64,000 nucleotides of DNA from Anniella stebbinsi. Lineage: Eukaryota > Chordata > Lepidosauria > Squamata > Anniellidae. Numbering within the stretch: the stretch's first letter is position 1; every line of letters starts with the position of its first letter. The position numbers were made by a program, and so were the translations under genes. Positions 1 through 11,953 of this stretch are shown piece by piece. The stretch is from positions 103,493,263-103,557,262 of the forward strand of contig JARDYH010000007.1 of assembly GCA_029215795.1 (NCBI GenBank), read 5' to 3'. The notes below the pieces were generated by a model. That model did not search any database. It had not been told where the DNA came from and saw only the letters and a program-made list of their open reading frames with translations.

Positions 1-3000
1 GTTGTATACAGCGTTATCCTGCATGGAAAATACAAGAACAAAGCCTGTTATGGCCTTGAACCAACCCCAGGGCTCTCATGGATGGCAGCACCTGGAACGT
101 AGAGCATTTGGGATTCTTGGCTAAGCTCTGGAAGTAGGCCTCGGAAGGGCAGGAAAAAAGGAGTCCCTCTCTCTCCTTGGGATAAGCAAGCTCCCTCTTC
201 AGGACAAAATCCAAAAAGAATGCCCCCCTCGAAACTTTTTTTTAAAAAAAAAATAGTAGCCCACAGGGCGTATAGCCAGTTTGAGAACATGCAGAACGAT
301 TTTGGCTTCATGGTAGGACAGGTAGCAGTTATTTGCTCGATTTTAGGTGATTGGTTAATTTAAGTATTTCTATGCCATTTGTATATTTGTACAATACAAA
401 ATGTAGACCATGCAATAAAACTATACAATAAAATAACCAACAACAGAGTGGGGAAAACTTTCTAACTGACCAGCAACCATTAGTTCAGGTGACCATTGAA
501 TAGGGTCCTGCAAAGATTGACTGGCCTTGGTTGCCTGGATCCCTTCTAGCTGGGCTTTTGGTTTAATTTTGAGATGTGAGTGGAAGCTGAAACTTTTAGC
601 TCAAGTTTTTGTCTTTCTTATACATATAAATGCACACACATACACGAGATCCCAATTCACTTTCTGAACCAGTAAAGCCCTGACACAGGTTTGCCATCTG
701 GATGAGAACCATGCCTATATTTCTCAACAGTCCCTGTCCAGGCAAATAGAGCCATTTAGGATAAACAACTTATTGTCCAACTCCTTCCTGCCTCCTCTGC
801 AGGGAGGATGTGTTGCTGTCCTCACCAACTACTTGCATGAGAAGTTGTAACTTTGATGAAATAGGAATTTAACCTTCCCTAGGTCCCAGTGGAGGAAGTG
901 ACACCACAGGAAATATGGGCGCTGGGCCAATAGCAAATGCAAGTGTCAACCCCATAAATCCTTGACTACTAGGTAATTCCCACATAAAAGGGGAGTGTTT
1001 CATTGAGAGGAGATTCAATTTGCATCTTGACTGAACTAGATGGGCATGTCTCAAACCGAACTATGAACCTGTTTCTTTAAGGCAGAGAGCATCTCACCTT
1101 TCTGTTCCAAATGGTTTGTGCTGGTTGAAAAAAGAACAACAACAACAGCTGGAGTCTTGCAATGACAACTATGCTCTGGTGACCTGCTTCATATGTCAAC
1201 ATTAGCAGCATAGCAGAGTAGTATTGAGCAAGATTATATGTTTTCTATTCCAGATGTTTAGTGTGATGCTCTATTGCCTCACCTTGCCGGAGAGTTCAGT
1301 GAAGAAGTTCTGAGCCAGTCCAACAATCTCCTCCTCAGGATCAATCAGGAGAGCTGCCATTTCGCTCACCTGCCCTTTCACTTTTACCATGTCCTTCAGG
1401 ATCAGGTGAGTCATTACCAAGGCAGCTGTCTTCCTCACGTGCTGACAAGGGTCCCTCAGCCTGAGGAGCAAAGCCATGCACAGGGGCAGTAAGCATCCAG
1501 ACTGTATCACCTGATGCACCACCAGGCTCCCAGAATCTGGAGAGGTCCTGTTCTTACTGCCGGTAGTATTTCAGCCTGCCAGACTCAAGCCCCAACATCC
1601 TCCCTTCCAAAGCTATACCTGGCATAGAGGTGGGGTGTCCAGGGCTCTACCAAGTTGGGGAAGCGGATGGCCAGGTCTCCAGCAGCAATCATGAGGTTGG
1701 CGCGTACACTGGAGAGGGTGGATTTTTCCATCATGGTGAAGAAGAGCCGCAAGTGAGAGTCACAAAATTCTGCACTGCATGGAAACAAAAAGCATCTCAA
1801 CTTCAGGTACATCAGTGAGGAGGCTCCCAGCTGTAGGTTGTCTGGCAGGAAATGCACAGTGTGGGAGGTGCTCCAGAACACTGGAAGAGAGGAACAAAAC
1901 AGCTAAATACCTGACCATGCTGAATTTTCCAAGGGCCAACGCAGCAGCAGCCGAGAGTGCTGGATCACTATAGAGTCCTGGGTTGTTGCAAATCTTGAGC
2001 ACCAGGGGAGTAAAGCTTGAAAGCAGCTGTTTCCCTATATGGTAAGAAGTAGTAGAGAGGTCACAGCAGTTCAGTCTAAGAACCTAGGTCTAGCCAATAT
2101 TGGACTGGCCTCAGCTGCTGAGAAGGAATTTGACTTCCACAGAAAGTTGCTTAAATAGCAGTGGAAAAAGCACGCAAAATGTCAAACATATTCAAGCGTT
2201 TGAAATTTCTAATGTGGATGTTGGGTGAACGTATACAATCTTCCTTAGTGTTTTTAAAGTGCTAGAAAAAGCTACTTTACATGCAAAACAGAATTTGGTT
2301 TCTCTGCCCAAAGCCATACTCTCACAGGGGAAGAAGGACGATGATCCAGATTTTTTTTAAAATGAAAATTATCTTACACATTTTACACTAATGCAAACAC
2401 CACTCAGATTTTCCTGCCAAACTAGTTCACATTCCAACCATCAGCCTCATAATCATTACTGGTGGTTATGGTAGACAAAGCACTCCACATGCATTACCTG
2501 CAATCTTTACATCAACTCTAGATTCTAGAGACTGAGCGATCATCCAATGAGTTGATGACAGTGGTACATGCAGACTGGGGATTTTGGTTTGTAGTTCTGT
2601 TGCTTAGCCATTACGCCAAGAAAGTAATGATGATTACTGAGAAGTTGGGCAGCATGGGAGATACATGCCAGGGGGAAGAACTCCCTTTAAGGACTCCAAA
2701 TCGAACAGCCACACTCACCATCCAACAGCTCTGTCTCACAAATGGTGCGGATGAGCTCTGCTTCAGTGTCTTCTGCAGAGGCCCCAACCAAGCCAAGATC
2801 CCCTTCCATGGTGGTCTCGTTCCCAGTACTCTGTGCAGAGGGAAGGAAGCCACTGTAAGTTAAGCACCCACACTCCTACCCCGTATTTGAGGTTCCTCTG
2901 TTTGAAGCAAGGCAGAACTGAGAGCAAAGAAAAATGGAGGCATGCTTTCAAGCTCATGCCCCAGCACCTCACAATTCCAGCTGAGGAAACGCTACTAGAG

Positions 3001-6000
3001 GCTCAGCTTCTCTAACTCAAATGCCAGGTATCAGGTCTGTGGGTCAACATTCGCTTGTTTTTGAAGGAGAGCCAATGATTAAAAAAACTGAAAACCTTAA
3101 GAATTCTAGCAAAATGTAACTAAAAACAAAATGTGGTTATAAAATGGAATGGGGGAAGAGGGAGAAGCATTATGACCACCTTCTCAAACACACTGGTCAG
3201 CTCAACACTAATCCCAGGAGAAAGGACTGAAAGCTAAATAAATGAAACTCTGACTTAATAGATGAAACACAATGGAGTGGGATGGCATGTAGCTTAATCT
3301 TGACTTTTGAAAATAGGAACTGACTAGATAAAGACACATCCCAATTTTAACCCTATAAAGGAGATAACATTAAAAGAATCCAACAATTCAAATAATGAGA
3401 TGTTTACATGGGATATTTCTAGAGGGATCCCCTTAGGCTTTTCAGTGCGTTGCTCAGGATATGTAGGAAAAGGATTCTGCTGCCTCTATATATGGTAAGC
3501 CATAAGTCAAGCGGTAAGACTGAAATTATACAGAACAATTCAAGTTGGATTTGGATTTGACCAACTTGGATTGGATTTGACCAACTAGAATAATTACCTA
3601 AACACCCTGCGTCTTCCCCTCCCCAAACAGATGAAACAGTGTCAAGCAAGTGCTCCTAGGAAGACTTCTACAGGAAGCCAGAAAAGGTTTTTTAAAAGGC
3701 TTTTTAAAGACCAGATGAGAAACAAGATCTGCTGCTATGGTGTCAGAGTGACATGGGACAAGTGGCCATGAAAAAAACACAGAACTCCAGTCCTCACCTT
3801 GTCATTCTGCTCCTCTGAACTGCTTGCAGCATGTTCCTTTGCTTCTCGCTCCTCTCCAAGGACCCGGCGCCTGCGTAGCTCATTGCTTACCGACAACTCC
3901 AGATGCAAAAGTTGCTGCAAGGCCACATCCCCCGCAAGGGAGACCAAATGAGTCAACACTACCGTATCAACGGTGCTCGAATCCCCAGAAATTGCAGTGG
4001 GAGAAGACCCAGGCCCTGGAGAGCAAATAAAAAAAACTTTCACCCCATGTTTGTAGGCTATCCCTTTCTCATTATACCTCTAGGCTGCAGACTTACTGCC
4101 TTGAGAGTCTGAGCTCTTGCTGCTCCGTTCATTTCTTCTGCAAGCCAACTGCCTCACCCATCCCCACACTCAAGGAGGTTCTTACCAATGGTACTCATTC
4201 CCTGAGCCCAGCTCACCTGCCTCAGCCTCGCCAGCCTCCTGTAACCTCTTCAGGGCCTGCTGGCTGCAACACTGCAAGATCTGAGCACATATTTCCTCAG
4301 GCCCTTCGACCAACTGATAGATGAGGGCAACCGCCGTCTCAGTGAAGGGGATCCAGTGTGTTCTTGATGTAGCGAAGCCTAAGGGAAACCAGAAGGACAG
4401 GGCATATAAATCGGACAAGGCAACAGGCTTGTCTGCAGGCCCATCCCCCGTCCCCCAGCTTTAGCAGCTCACCCACACTTATGGCCTCACGCAGGCGCTC
4501 AAACAGCTGGTGTGACTGTGGAAGTCGGAAAGGAGCATGGCTTTTCCCATGACCAGGCTGGAGGAAGAGAGACCACTTTTAGTCCAGCAGAACCTTTCCC
4601 CATTCGTCTTTTAGCAATAACTTCCTACCCTTGATAAGTGCTAACAGAAATATACAATTCTGATTGATGTTTCTCCTCTGTCCCACTGAAAGATTGGCCA
4701 TGCCTAACACAGCAGTTTCCAAGGCTGCACAATAAAATACATTACTAGGGATTTTAATTTGAAACTCAGCCCCTCTAACTCACACCACTTGTATTGCTGA
4801 ACACATGCTTGGCCGCTCCATTGATTCTGCTCTTTATGCCACAGGGTTCTATTCTGTCCACGCTATTTAACATTTAATTGAAACTGCTAGCCATCCAGTG
4901 GCTTGGAGGAGGTGCATCAATGCGCCAGCTGCCATCTCGCTCTTGCTACAGTTGTCTGTGCTTGTGGGGGGTGGGGGGAAACTGTGAGGCTACTTAAGAC
5001 AGACATGTCTCAAACCTCAACTAGTCCAAAATACAACAGCCAGGTAGTTAATTAAGACTCGCCTTTGAAAATATATTTCCCAAATATCTAAAGATTTTCA
5101 CTAGCTCTCAATTTCTTTCTGGGCAAAATTAAATGTACTGGTTTTAACCTATAAAACCCCGGTTTGGGACCAGGCTACCTGAAGAGCCATCTCATACATG
5201 AACATGCCTGAGAACTCAGATCTTACTCTAAGGATCTCTACTGCATCCACTCACCTTTGGAAGCTTAGATGAGTGGTTCTCAGAACAAGGCTCCTTTCTG
5301 TAGCGGTGCTCCAGTTGTGGAATCCCCCCTTAGACGCTTGTCTGGCATTATCATTGTTATTATTTAGATGCCACCTAGGTCCAACTTGTTCACACAAGCT
5401 TTTAATAGCAATTAGGATATTTTGGTCATGCCTACCTATTTGCCTTTAACATTGCTGTGTTATATATTATTGTTCATGGAAGTTTTTATGGTTTAATATT
5501 GTATTTTAGTTATATATATATATATATATATATATAGCCTTTTAAAAAGCTTTTATGATAGAAAAGCAGGGTACATTTAAAGATGACTAGGATTTTGGAA
5601 CAGCATCAGCGCCAAGTCCAAAATAAAAAATGGGGTGGGGAATGTGGGGTTCAATTTTGGTTTTGCTGCACAGCTGGAGCACCATAACAGAACGGCCCTT
5701 ATTCTGACAGCCATCCCGTAGCCTCCAAAAGGTGGGAGTACCCGGAAATAATGCAGGTTGCTTACCTGTAACCGTAGTTCTTCGAGTGGTCATCAGCGCA
5801 GAGCTCAGTTCGGGAAACTTCTCTAGCTAGCGTAGAGTTTTGGCGGGAACCCCTCCCCCCACCATCCTATCGCTCATGCTCCAGGTTCCCGCCTACCTCA
5901 GTTATCTGAGACCGCTTGGCCTCGCACCAAGGTAAGTAAGGTAAGTATATAAAGATGCATAAACTTAGGAGCACTAGCAACGACCAATTGCCAACACAAC

Positions 6001-9000
6001 AGTGTTGCCAAGAGGGGATGGTGGGTGGGTTGTGTGACTGCACAGATGACCACTCGAAGAACTACGGTTACAGGTAAGCAACCTGCATTTCTTCTTCATG
6101 GTCTCTGTGCATCACACATATGGGCGAATGACCAGCAAGACTTACTGGAGGAGGGTAGGTACGCTGTGGGACTACTGGCATATCGAGGAGAAGACAGCCC
6201 TCCCAAAGGAAGCGTCCCGTGCTGCTCTAGTATCCAATTGTGCTTCACAAACGTGGAGGCATTAGACCAAGTCGCTGCCTTACAAACATCCAGCAGAGAC
6301 GAACCGTGCGAGAAAGCTGTGGAAGCGGCTTGTCTCCTTGTGGAGTGTGCTGTGAACGAAACTGGGAGCTCCTTTCTGAGTATTTGGTAGGCAAGGGCGA
6401 TGAGGTCCACAACCCAATGGGAAAGCCGTTGTGGAAAGACGGCACAGCCTTTAGTCTTTCCCCCATAGCAGACAAACAATCTACGAGATTTCCGATAAGT
6501 CTCGGTTCTGGACTTATAAAAAGCCAGAGCACGCCTAACATCTAATGCGTGCAACGTGGAACAGAGTGGGTCATCAGAAGCCCTAAAGAACGTAGGGAGA
6601 ACAATGGCCTGGTTATCATGGAACTGTGAAGAAACTTTAGGAATAAATGATGGGTCAGGGCGGAGCACAACCCTATTAGGAAAACACTGCATGTAAGGTG
6701 GATCCACGAGTAGCGCTGCGAGTTCAGATGCTCGTCTAGCTGACGTGATAGCCACAAGAAACACTGTTTTCAATGTGAGTAGGCGAAGATCAACGGTTGC
6801 AAGCGGTTCGAACGGTTTAGTCGTTAACGCCATGAGTACCAATGACAGGCTCCACTGGGGGACCAAGGGTCTCAAAGAAGGGAATAAATTTCGAAGGCCT
6901 TTAAGAAAAGTCTTAGCAAAAGGGTGTGTGAATGCGGAAAACCCATTTATTAAACTGTGATTCACTGAAATGGCAGCTAGATAAACTCTTATAGAGGTGG
7001 GTTTTAGCCCTGCTGTATGGAGGGAATACAAGAAGTCAATGATGTTAGAGATAGGGCCGTTATTGGAAGGAAAGCCTTTTGCAGACGCAAAGTCCTGAAA
7101 GCATTTCCATTTCCTAGCGTAGGAGGCCCTGGTCGAGGGCTTCATAGACGCCTCGAAAATAGAACGTATACCAGGTGAAATACTTAAGTCCTGCCACCTG
7201 GTAGGAGTCTCCAAGCTGTCAATTTTAGGGTTTGTAGGTCCGGGTGCAGAATCATGCCCTTGGACCTGGACAGGAGATCTGGAACGTTGGGGAGGTGCCA
7301 AGACTGGTATCGTGCCAGACGGAGTAGCGGAGTGAACCAGGGTTGTCTTGGCCACCACGGAGCTATCATGATGGCATTTACCCTGTATCTGTAAGCCCGT
7401 GCCACCGTCTTGGCAATCGTTGGGAAGGGGGGGAACATGTAAACGAGCTCCCTGTGCCAATCCACTTGGAAGGCATCTCCTAGGGAATTGCGACCAATCC
7501 TGGCACGCGAGCAGAAGTTCTGGCACACAGCGTTGGCAGGAGTCGCAAAGAGGTCTATGAAGGGTGCTCCCATTTGGCAAAAAGAAGAGACAGTATGTTC
7601 CTTGACAGCTCCCATTCGTGGGTTTCGTTGAATGTGTGGCTGAGCTCGTCTGCTTTCAGATTGTCCACTCCCGCGATATGTACAGCCGATAGGCAAATGT
7701 CGTGGGAGACTGCCCAATGTAGTATTTCTAGAGTTAGGTTGAGAAGGCGAGGGGATTGAGTTCCTCCCTCTTTGTTTATGTACCACACTACGGTGGTATT
7801 GTCCAATAAAATTTGTACATGACGTCCGCGAAGGTTGGGTAGAAAGGCAAACAGAGCACGCTTTACCGCTAGTAGCTCCAGGAGATTGATGTACTGGCGG
7901 CTCTCTGAACGTGACCATTTTCCTTGAATACTCAGGTCGTCAAGGTGAGCTCCCCATCCCTCTAAGGAGGCATCTGTCATGATGGTACGGGTTGGGCCTG
8001 GCATGTGGAACGGTAGGCCCTGCGATAAGTTCCGAGGGAAGGACCACCAGTTGAGGGAGCTGCGGATGCGGTCCGGGACGGTAAGCATCAAACCGCGGGG
8101 ATTTTGGCCTGGTGTGTAGTGCTTTAGAAGCAATTGTTGAAGTGGGCACAGATGAAGGCGGGCCCAGCAGACTACAAAGACTGAGGAGGCCATGAGACCG
8201 AGCAATTGGAGAATTGTGAAAGCTGTTGTCCTGCTGGTGAGCTGGGTCCGCGTGGCGAGGTCCTGAATGGTGCGTCTGCGGTCCATGGGGAGGTAAGCTC
8301 TGCCCACGATGGAGTCGAGGAGGACGCCTATGAACTGAATTTGTTGCTTTGGTAGAAAAACGGATTTTTCTGTGTTTACTTGCAAGCCGAGAGCAGTGCC
8401 GAAACAGTTTGGACATCCTCGATGGTTTGGAGCTTTGATGGGGAGACAATTAGCCAATCGTCCAGGTAAGGGTATAACTCTATATTTCTTGACCGTAGGT
8501 GAGCACAGACCGCCGCCATACATTTCGTAAAGACTCGTGGTGCCGTTTTCAGGCCGAACGGAAGTACGGAAAATTGGTAAGGCTGATTTCCTATGACGAA
8601 TCGGAGGTACTTTCGACATGAAGGATGAATTGAAATGTGAAAATAAGCGTCTTTTAGATCGACTAGGGTGAACCAGCTGCTCCGTTTGAGCAGAGGCAAG
8701 ATTTGTGCTAGGGTCACCATGCGGAATTTTCTTGGTTTTATTAACTTGTTTAGAGCTCTGAGATCCATAATAGGGCGAAGGCCCCCGTCCTTCTTTGGCA
8801 CTGTGAAATAACGGGAGTAAAATCCCGCCCGCAAATGACGAAGAGGTACTCGCGTGATTGCCTTTTTTTGCAGAAGAGATAATGTTTCTTGAACAAGCAC
8901 CTCTGATGGAGGAGTGAATCGCACGGAGCCAAGAGGAGGGAGGACTTCGAACTCTATCCGATATCCCCGGGCGATGATGTCGAGCACCCATTGGTCTGAA

Positions 9001-11953
9001 GTGATGGCTGACCATTCCGAAAGGAATAGGAGTCTGTTGGTGGTATCGTTTAGCCGAGTTGGCAAGGGGGCGGAGTCAAAGACACCGTTTTGAACCCGGA
9101 TCCTGACGGCGAGGTTTGTTGAACCGTGCCGGTTGCTTCTTGGTCTGGTACGCTGATGAAGGCTGCGAAGTCTGATATCGTTGAGAGCGTTCCAGTTGCT
9201 GGCGTCGTTGATAAGGCACCGGGCGACACCATTTTCGGGAACGGTAAGGCTGTTGCTGCTGTGTGGGGATGCCCATCTTCCGAACAGTCATCTTTGCCTT
9301 GTGAATGGAGTCCATAGTGGAATCCATCATTGCATTAAAAAGTCCTTCACCATCAAATGGCAGATCCTCAATCTTAGCTTTTGTCTCATGCGGTAACGTA
9401 GAAGAGTGGAGCCAAGCATGGCGGCGCAATGCCACTGCCCCAATCATGGCTTTTGCCACGCAGTCCGTCTGGTGGCGCGATGTAGTAAGCTCCTGTTTCG
9501 AAAGCCTGATAGCTTTGGTTTGAAAAACTCGGGCTAAGTCCCGCTGGTCATCCGGTAAGTAATCAGTTAAAGTTGAGATCTTCTCCCACAAGAAAAGTTG
9601 ATAGCGGGCCATCATGGTCTGGTAGTTGGCCACCTTCATGCCTAGAGCAGAGAAGGAGTAAATGCGACGGCCGAAAGCATCAAGCTTTCTACCTTCCTTA
9701 TCTGTGGGAGCAGTGTGGCTTCTGGTGGTCCTGCCCTGAGAGGCCTCCACCACGATGGAATTAGGTTTCGGATGTTGGAAAAGGAAGGGGGCCTCGGACT
9801 CCTTGACCTTATAAAGGGCATCTAGTCGCTTAGACGTTGCACCTATTGTAGCTGGGTTAGACCACGACTGCTTAACCATTTTTAGGAGCGTGGGCACTAG
9901 TGGCAGCACAAGTTGAGGAGACGGGTCAGCGTACATTACGTCAAAGATTTTGTCCTCAGGCTCCTCCTGCGGTTGCTGGACTTCAATACCTAAGGATTGC
10001 GCCATGTGTAAAAGTTGGTCCGAAAATCCGCCTAACTCCATTGAAGGAGATGCCCTCTCAGAGGTTCCCACTCCGTCCGGAGGAGATGGTACTGAAGGTG
10101 ATGGGGACAGTACCGAGGATGTGTTAGAGGCATAGTCATCGATTGACGATTGAGATGGCTCCCTGCGACGCTCCGACACCGAGTGACATTCCGACACCGA
10201 AGTAGGCTGCCGAGTCCGAGGGTGTCAGTCCAAGGCAGAAACAGACTGAGTTGCCGTAGGGTTTTCCTGGAACGCCACCGCATGAGATGGGTCGCCCGAT
10301 GTCGTAGAGCTGGTAAGGCATTTACCTGTGTATGGGTCGAAACGGTAGCGTGGATCACGGCAGCGGGGTTGTCCAGACCAGTACGAATGGTCGGAATAAA
10401 CATCCCAAGCTCTGGTACGGGAGCGCGATCTTGAGCGAGAACGACAAGTGCTAGCCCGAGAAGCTCTTGATACTGATGAAGACGGCTGTGTCCTCGACAT
10501 CTGTGAGGTTGGGAGAACGGCGTCGAGATTCCTGTGCTCGGTGTCGATTGGCGATGCCGAAGTCCTGTCGTTCAGTACCGAGCGGCAAGTCAGGCAGCAT
10601 GGTAGCAAGGTCATCGTGGATAGTTAGGTGCTGTACTGGAATTGTTTCGTTAAGCTCGATGTCGGAGGAACAATCCACCGGTACCGGAGACGGTCCCGAG
10701 GGTCGCGGCAGTAGAGATGACGCTCGAAACAGCGATGATGGTTGTCGACGAGACTCACGCGGCACCGAAGCTGGCTGAAACGGTGAGGAGAGAAGCCTAG
10801 TAGGGATCGGCGATGACGGTCCCGAGGTCGGCATAGGTGGTGTCGATCGAGCTGTCGGCATCGATGCCGGTAACACCGATGTCGATGCCTGTACCGAAGG
10901 TCTCTTTTTCGGCATCTTCGAGGATTTCGTCGACTTCGACGACTTTTCCTTGTCTCGTTTTGAAGGTGGCCGAGGTGGCTCATTCCGCAGCTGCAGCCCT
11001 TAGCGAGGCCGAGCTAAGTGATTCTGGGCTTGAGCGATTTAAGGCCTACGCTCCCCAGAAGTAGACTGGGCCGATGGCATCAAGGCAAGACGAGGTTTGT
11101 CGACCGCCGAAAGCGCGTTGCTCCAGAGGAGACTGCAGAGCCGATCCGCACGATTACGACGAGTGAAACTCATACAATGCGGGCATGCATCTACAATATG
11201 AGCTTCTCCAAGGCATAAAAGGCACAACGAGTGTCCATCAGTTAAAGTCAGTTTAGCTCTGCATTTGGAGCAATGTTTAAACAGCGAGGACTGCGCCATA
11301 CGCCCTGTCGGGCCAAGGAGCCCAAGGGCCAACTACTAACTATAAGCAATAATAACAACTACTAAGCTAACTAAAAACTATTCTACTCGCTTCTTCCTAG
11401 GAACGACGAGACGAACAGTCGGACGAAGTCTCCCGCGAGGCGATCAGCGAGGCGGTCGAAGAAGAACTGAGGTAGGCGGGAACCCGGAGCATGCGCGATA
11501 GAGAAGTTTCCCGAACTGAGCTCGGCGCCAGTGCGAGCCCATATGTGTGATGCACAGAGACCACGAAGAAGAACCACTGGCTGCTTCCGTACTCCAAGCA
11601 CACTACTGAAGATTTGGCTGATGCCCTTTACAAATATTCTACTGAAAGAAGTAGTCCAAGAGTGCTTTCTATGTACAAAATAACCTGAATTCTAAATGAC
11701 AGTTTACCCAACTCCATTTCTTTTGCCATCCTCACACCCAAACTTTGTAAGTTGGATACACCTGGTGAGGCAGGTAAGGAAAAAAAAATCCCTCTGTTGT
11801 GATCATAGGCATGTGCTGACCTTCTGGTTATTGGCAATTTTGGAAATAGTGTTACACACTTCCTGGGCAAGGTGATAATCTTCATGCACTTTCTCATCCA
11901 GCCCCACCGCCACCAAGATGTCAAGGTTGCTCCCCACAATCTCCGGCTTCCCC
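1..11953 (-). CDS. NCAPD2: NCAPD2 exons 18-26 (C-terminal part, last exon cut by window edge)
   Basis: Exons in order: 11953-11821 (GKPEIVGSNLDILVAVGLDE), 4557-4473 (HAPFRLPQSHQLFERLREA), 4378-4217 (WIPFTETAVALIYQLVEGPE), 4015-3798 (LVSLAGDVALQQLLHLEL), 2830-2719 (GLVGASAEDTEAELIRTICE), 2034-1911 (KICNNPGLYSDPALSAAAAL), 1774-1619 (AGDLAIRFPNLVEPWTPHLY), 1460-1283 (MTHLILKDMVKVKGQVSEMA), 18-1 (DNAVYN, partial). Exons 24-25 carry the conserved Cnd1 domain. The final 18 nt follow an acceptor reading ttccatgcag and match the human continuation after the ELS.K segment, so the gene continues left of the window. Intron 18 (4558-11820) is enlarged by the DIRS insertion and an L2 fragment. Confidence 0.93.

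Larger units (their letters stand above)
5751..11573 (-). mobile_element. DIRS-like tyrosine-recombinase retrotransposon, near full length
   Basis: About 5.8 kb element in NCAPD2 intron 18, coding on the minus strand. Order from its 5' end (right): zinc-knuckle/gag-like ORF1 region (11332-9076), RT-RNase H-methyltransferase region (9065-7184), overlapping tyrosine recombinase ORF (7580-6096). Termini follow DIRS architecture. Inner inverted terminal repeats match perfectly over 24 bp at 5801-5824 and 11500-11523, and over 37 bp with two mismatches at 5867-5903 and 11465-11501. An internal complementary region at 6045-6125 is complementary to the left edge (5751-5794) joined to the right edge (11537-11573). 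There is no obvious target duplication, as expected for YR-mediated insertion. ORF1 and the RT region carry frame breaks, so this copy is probably not autonomous. Confidence 0.92.
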
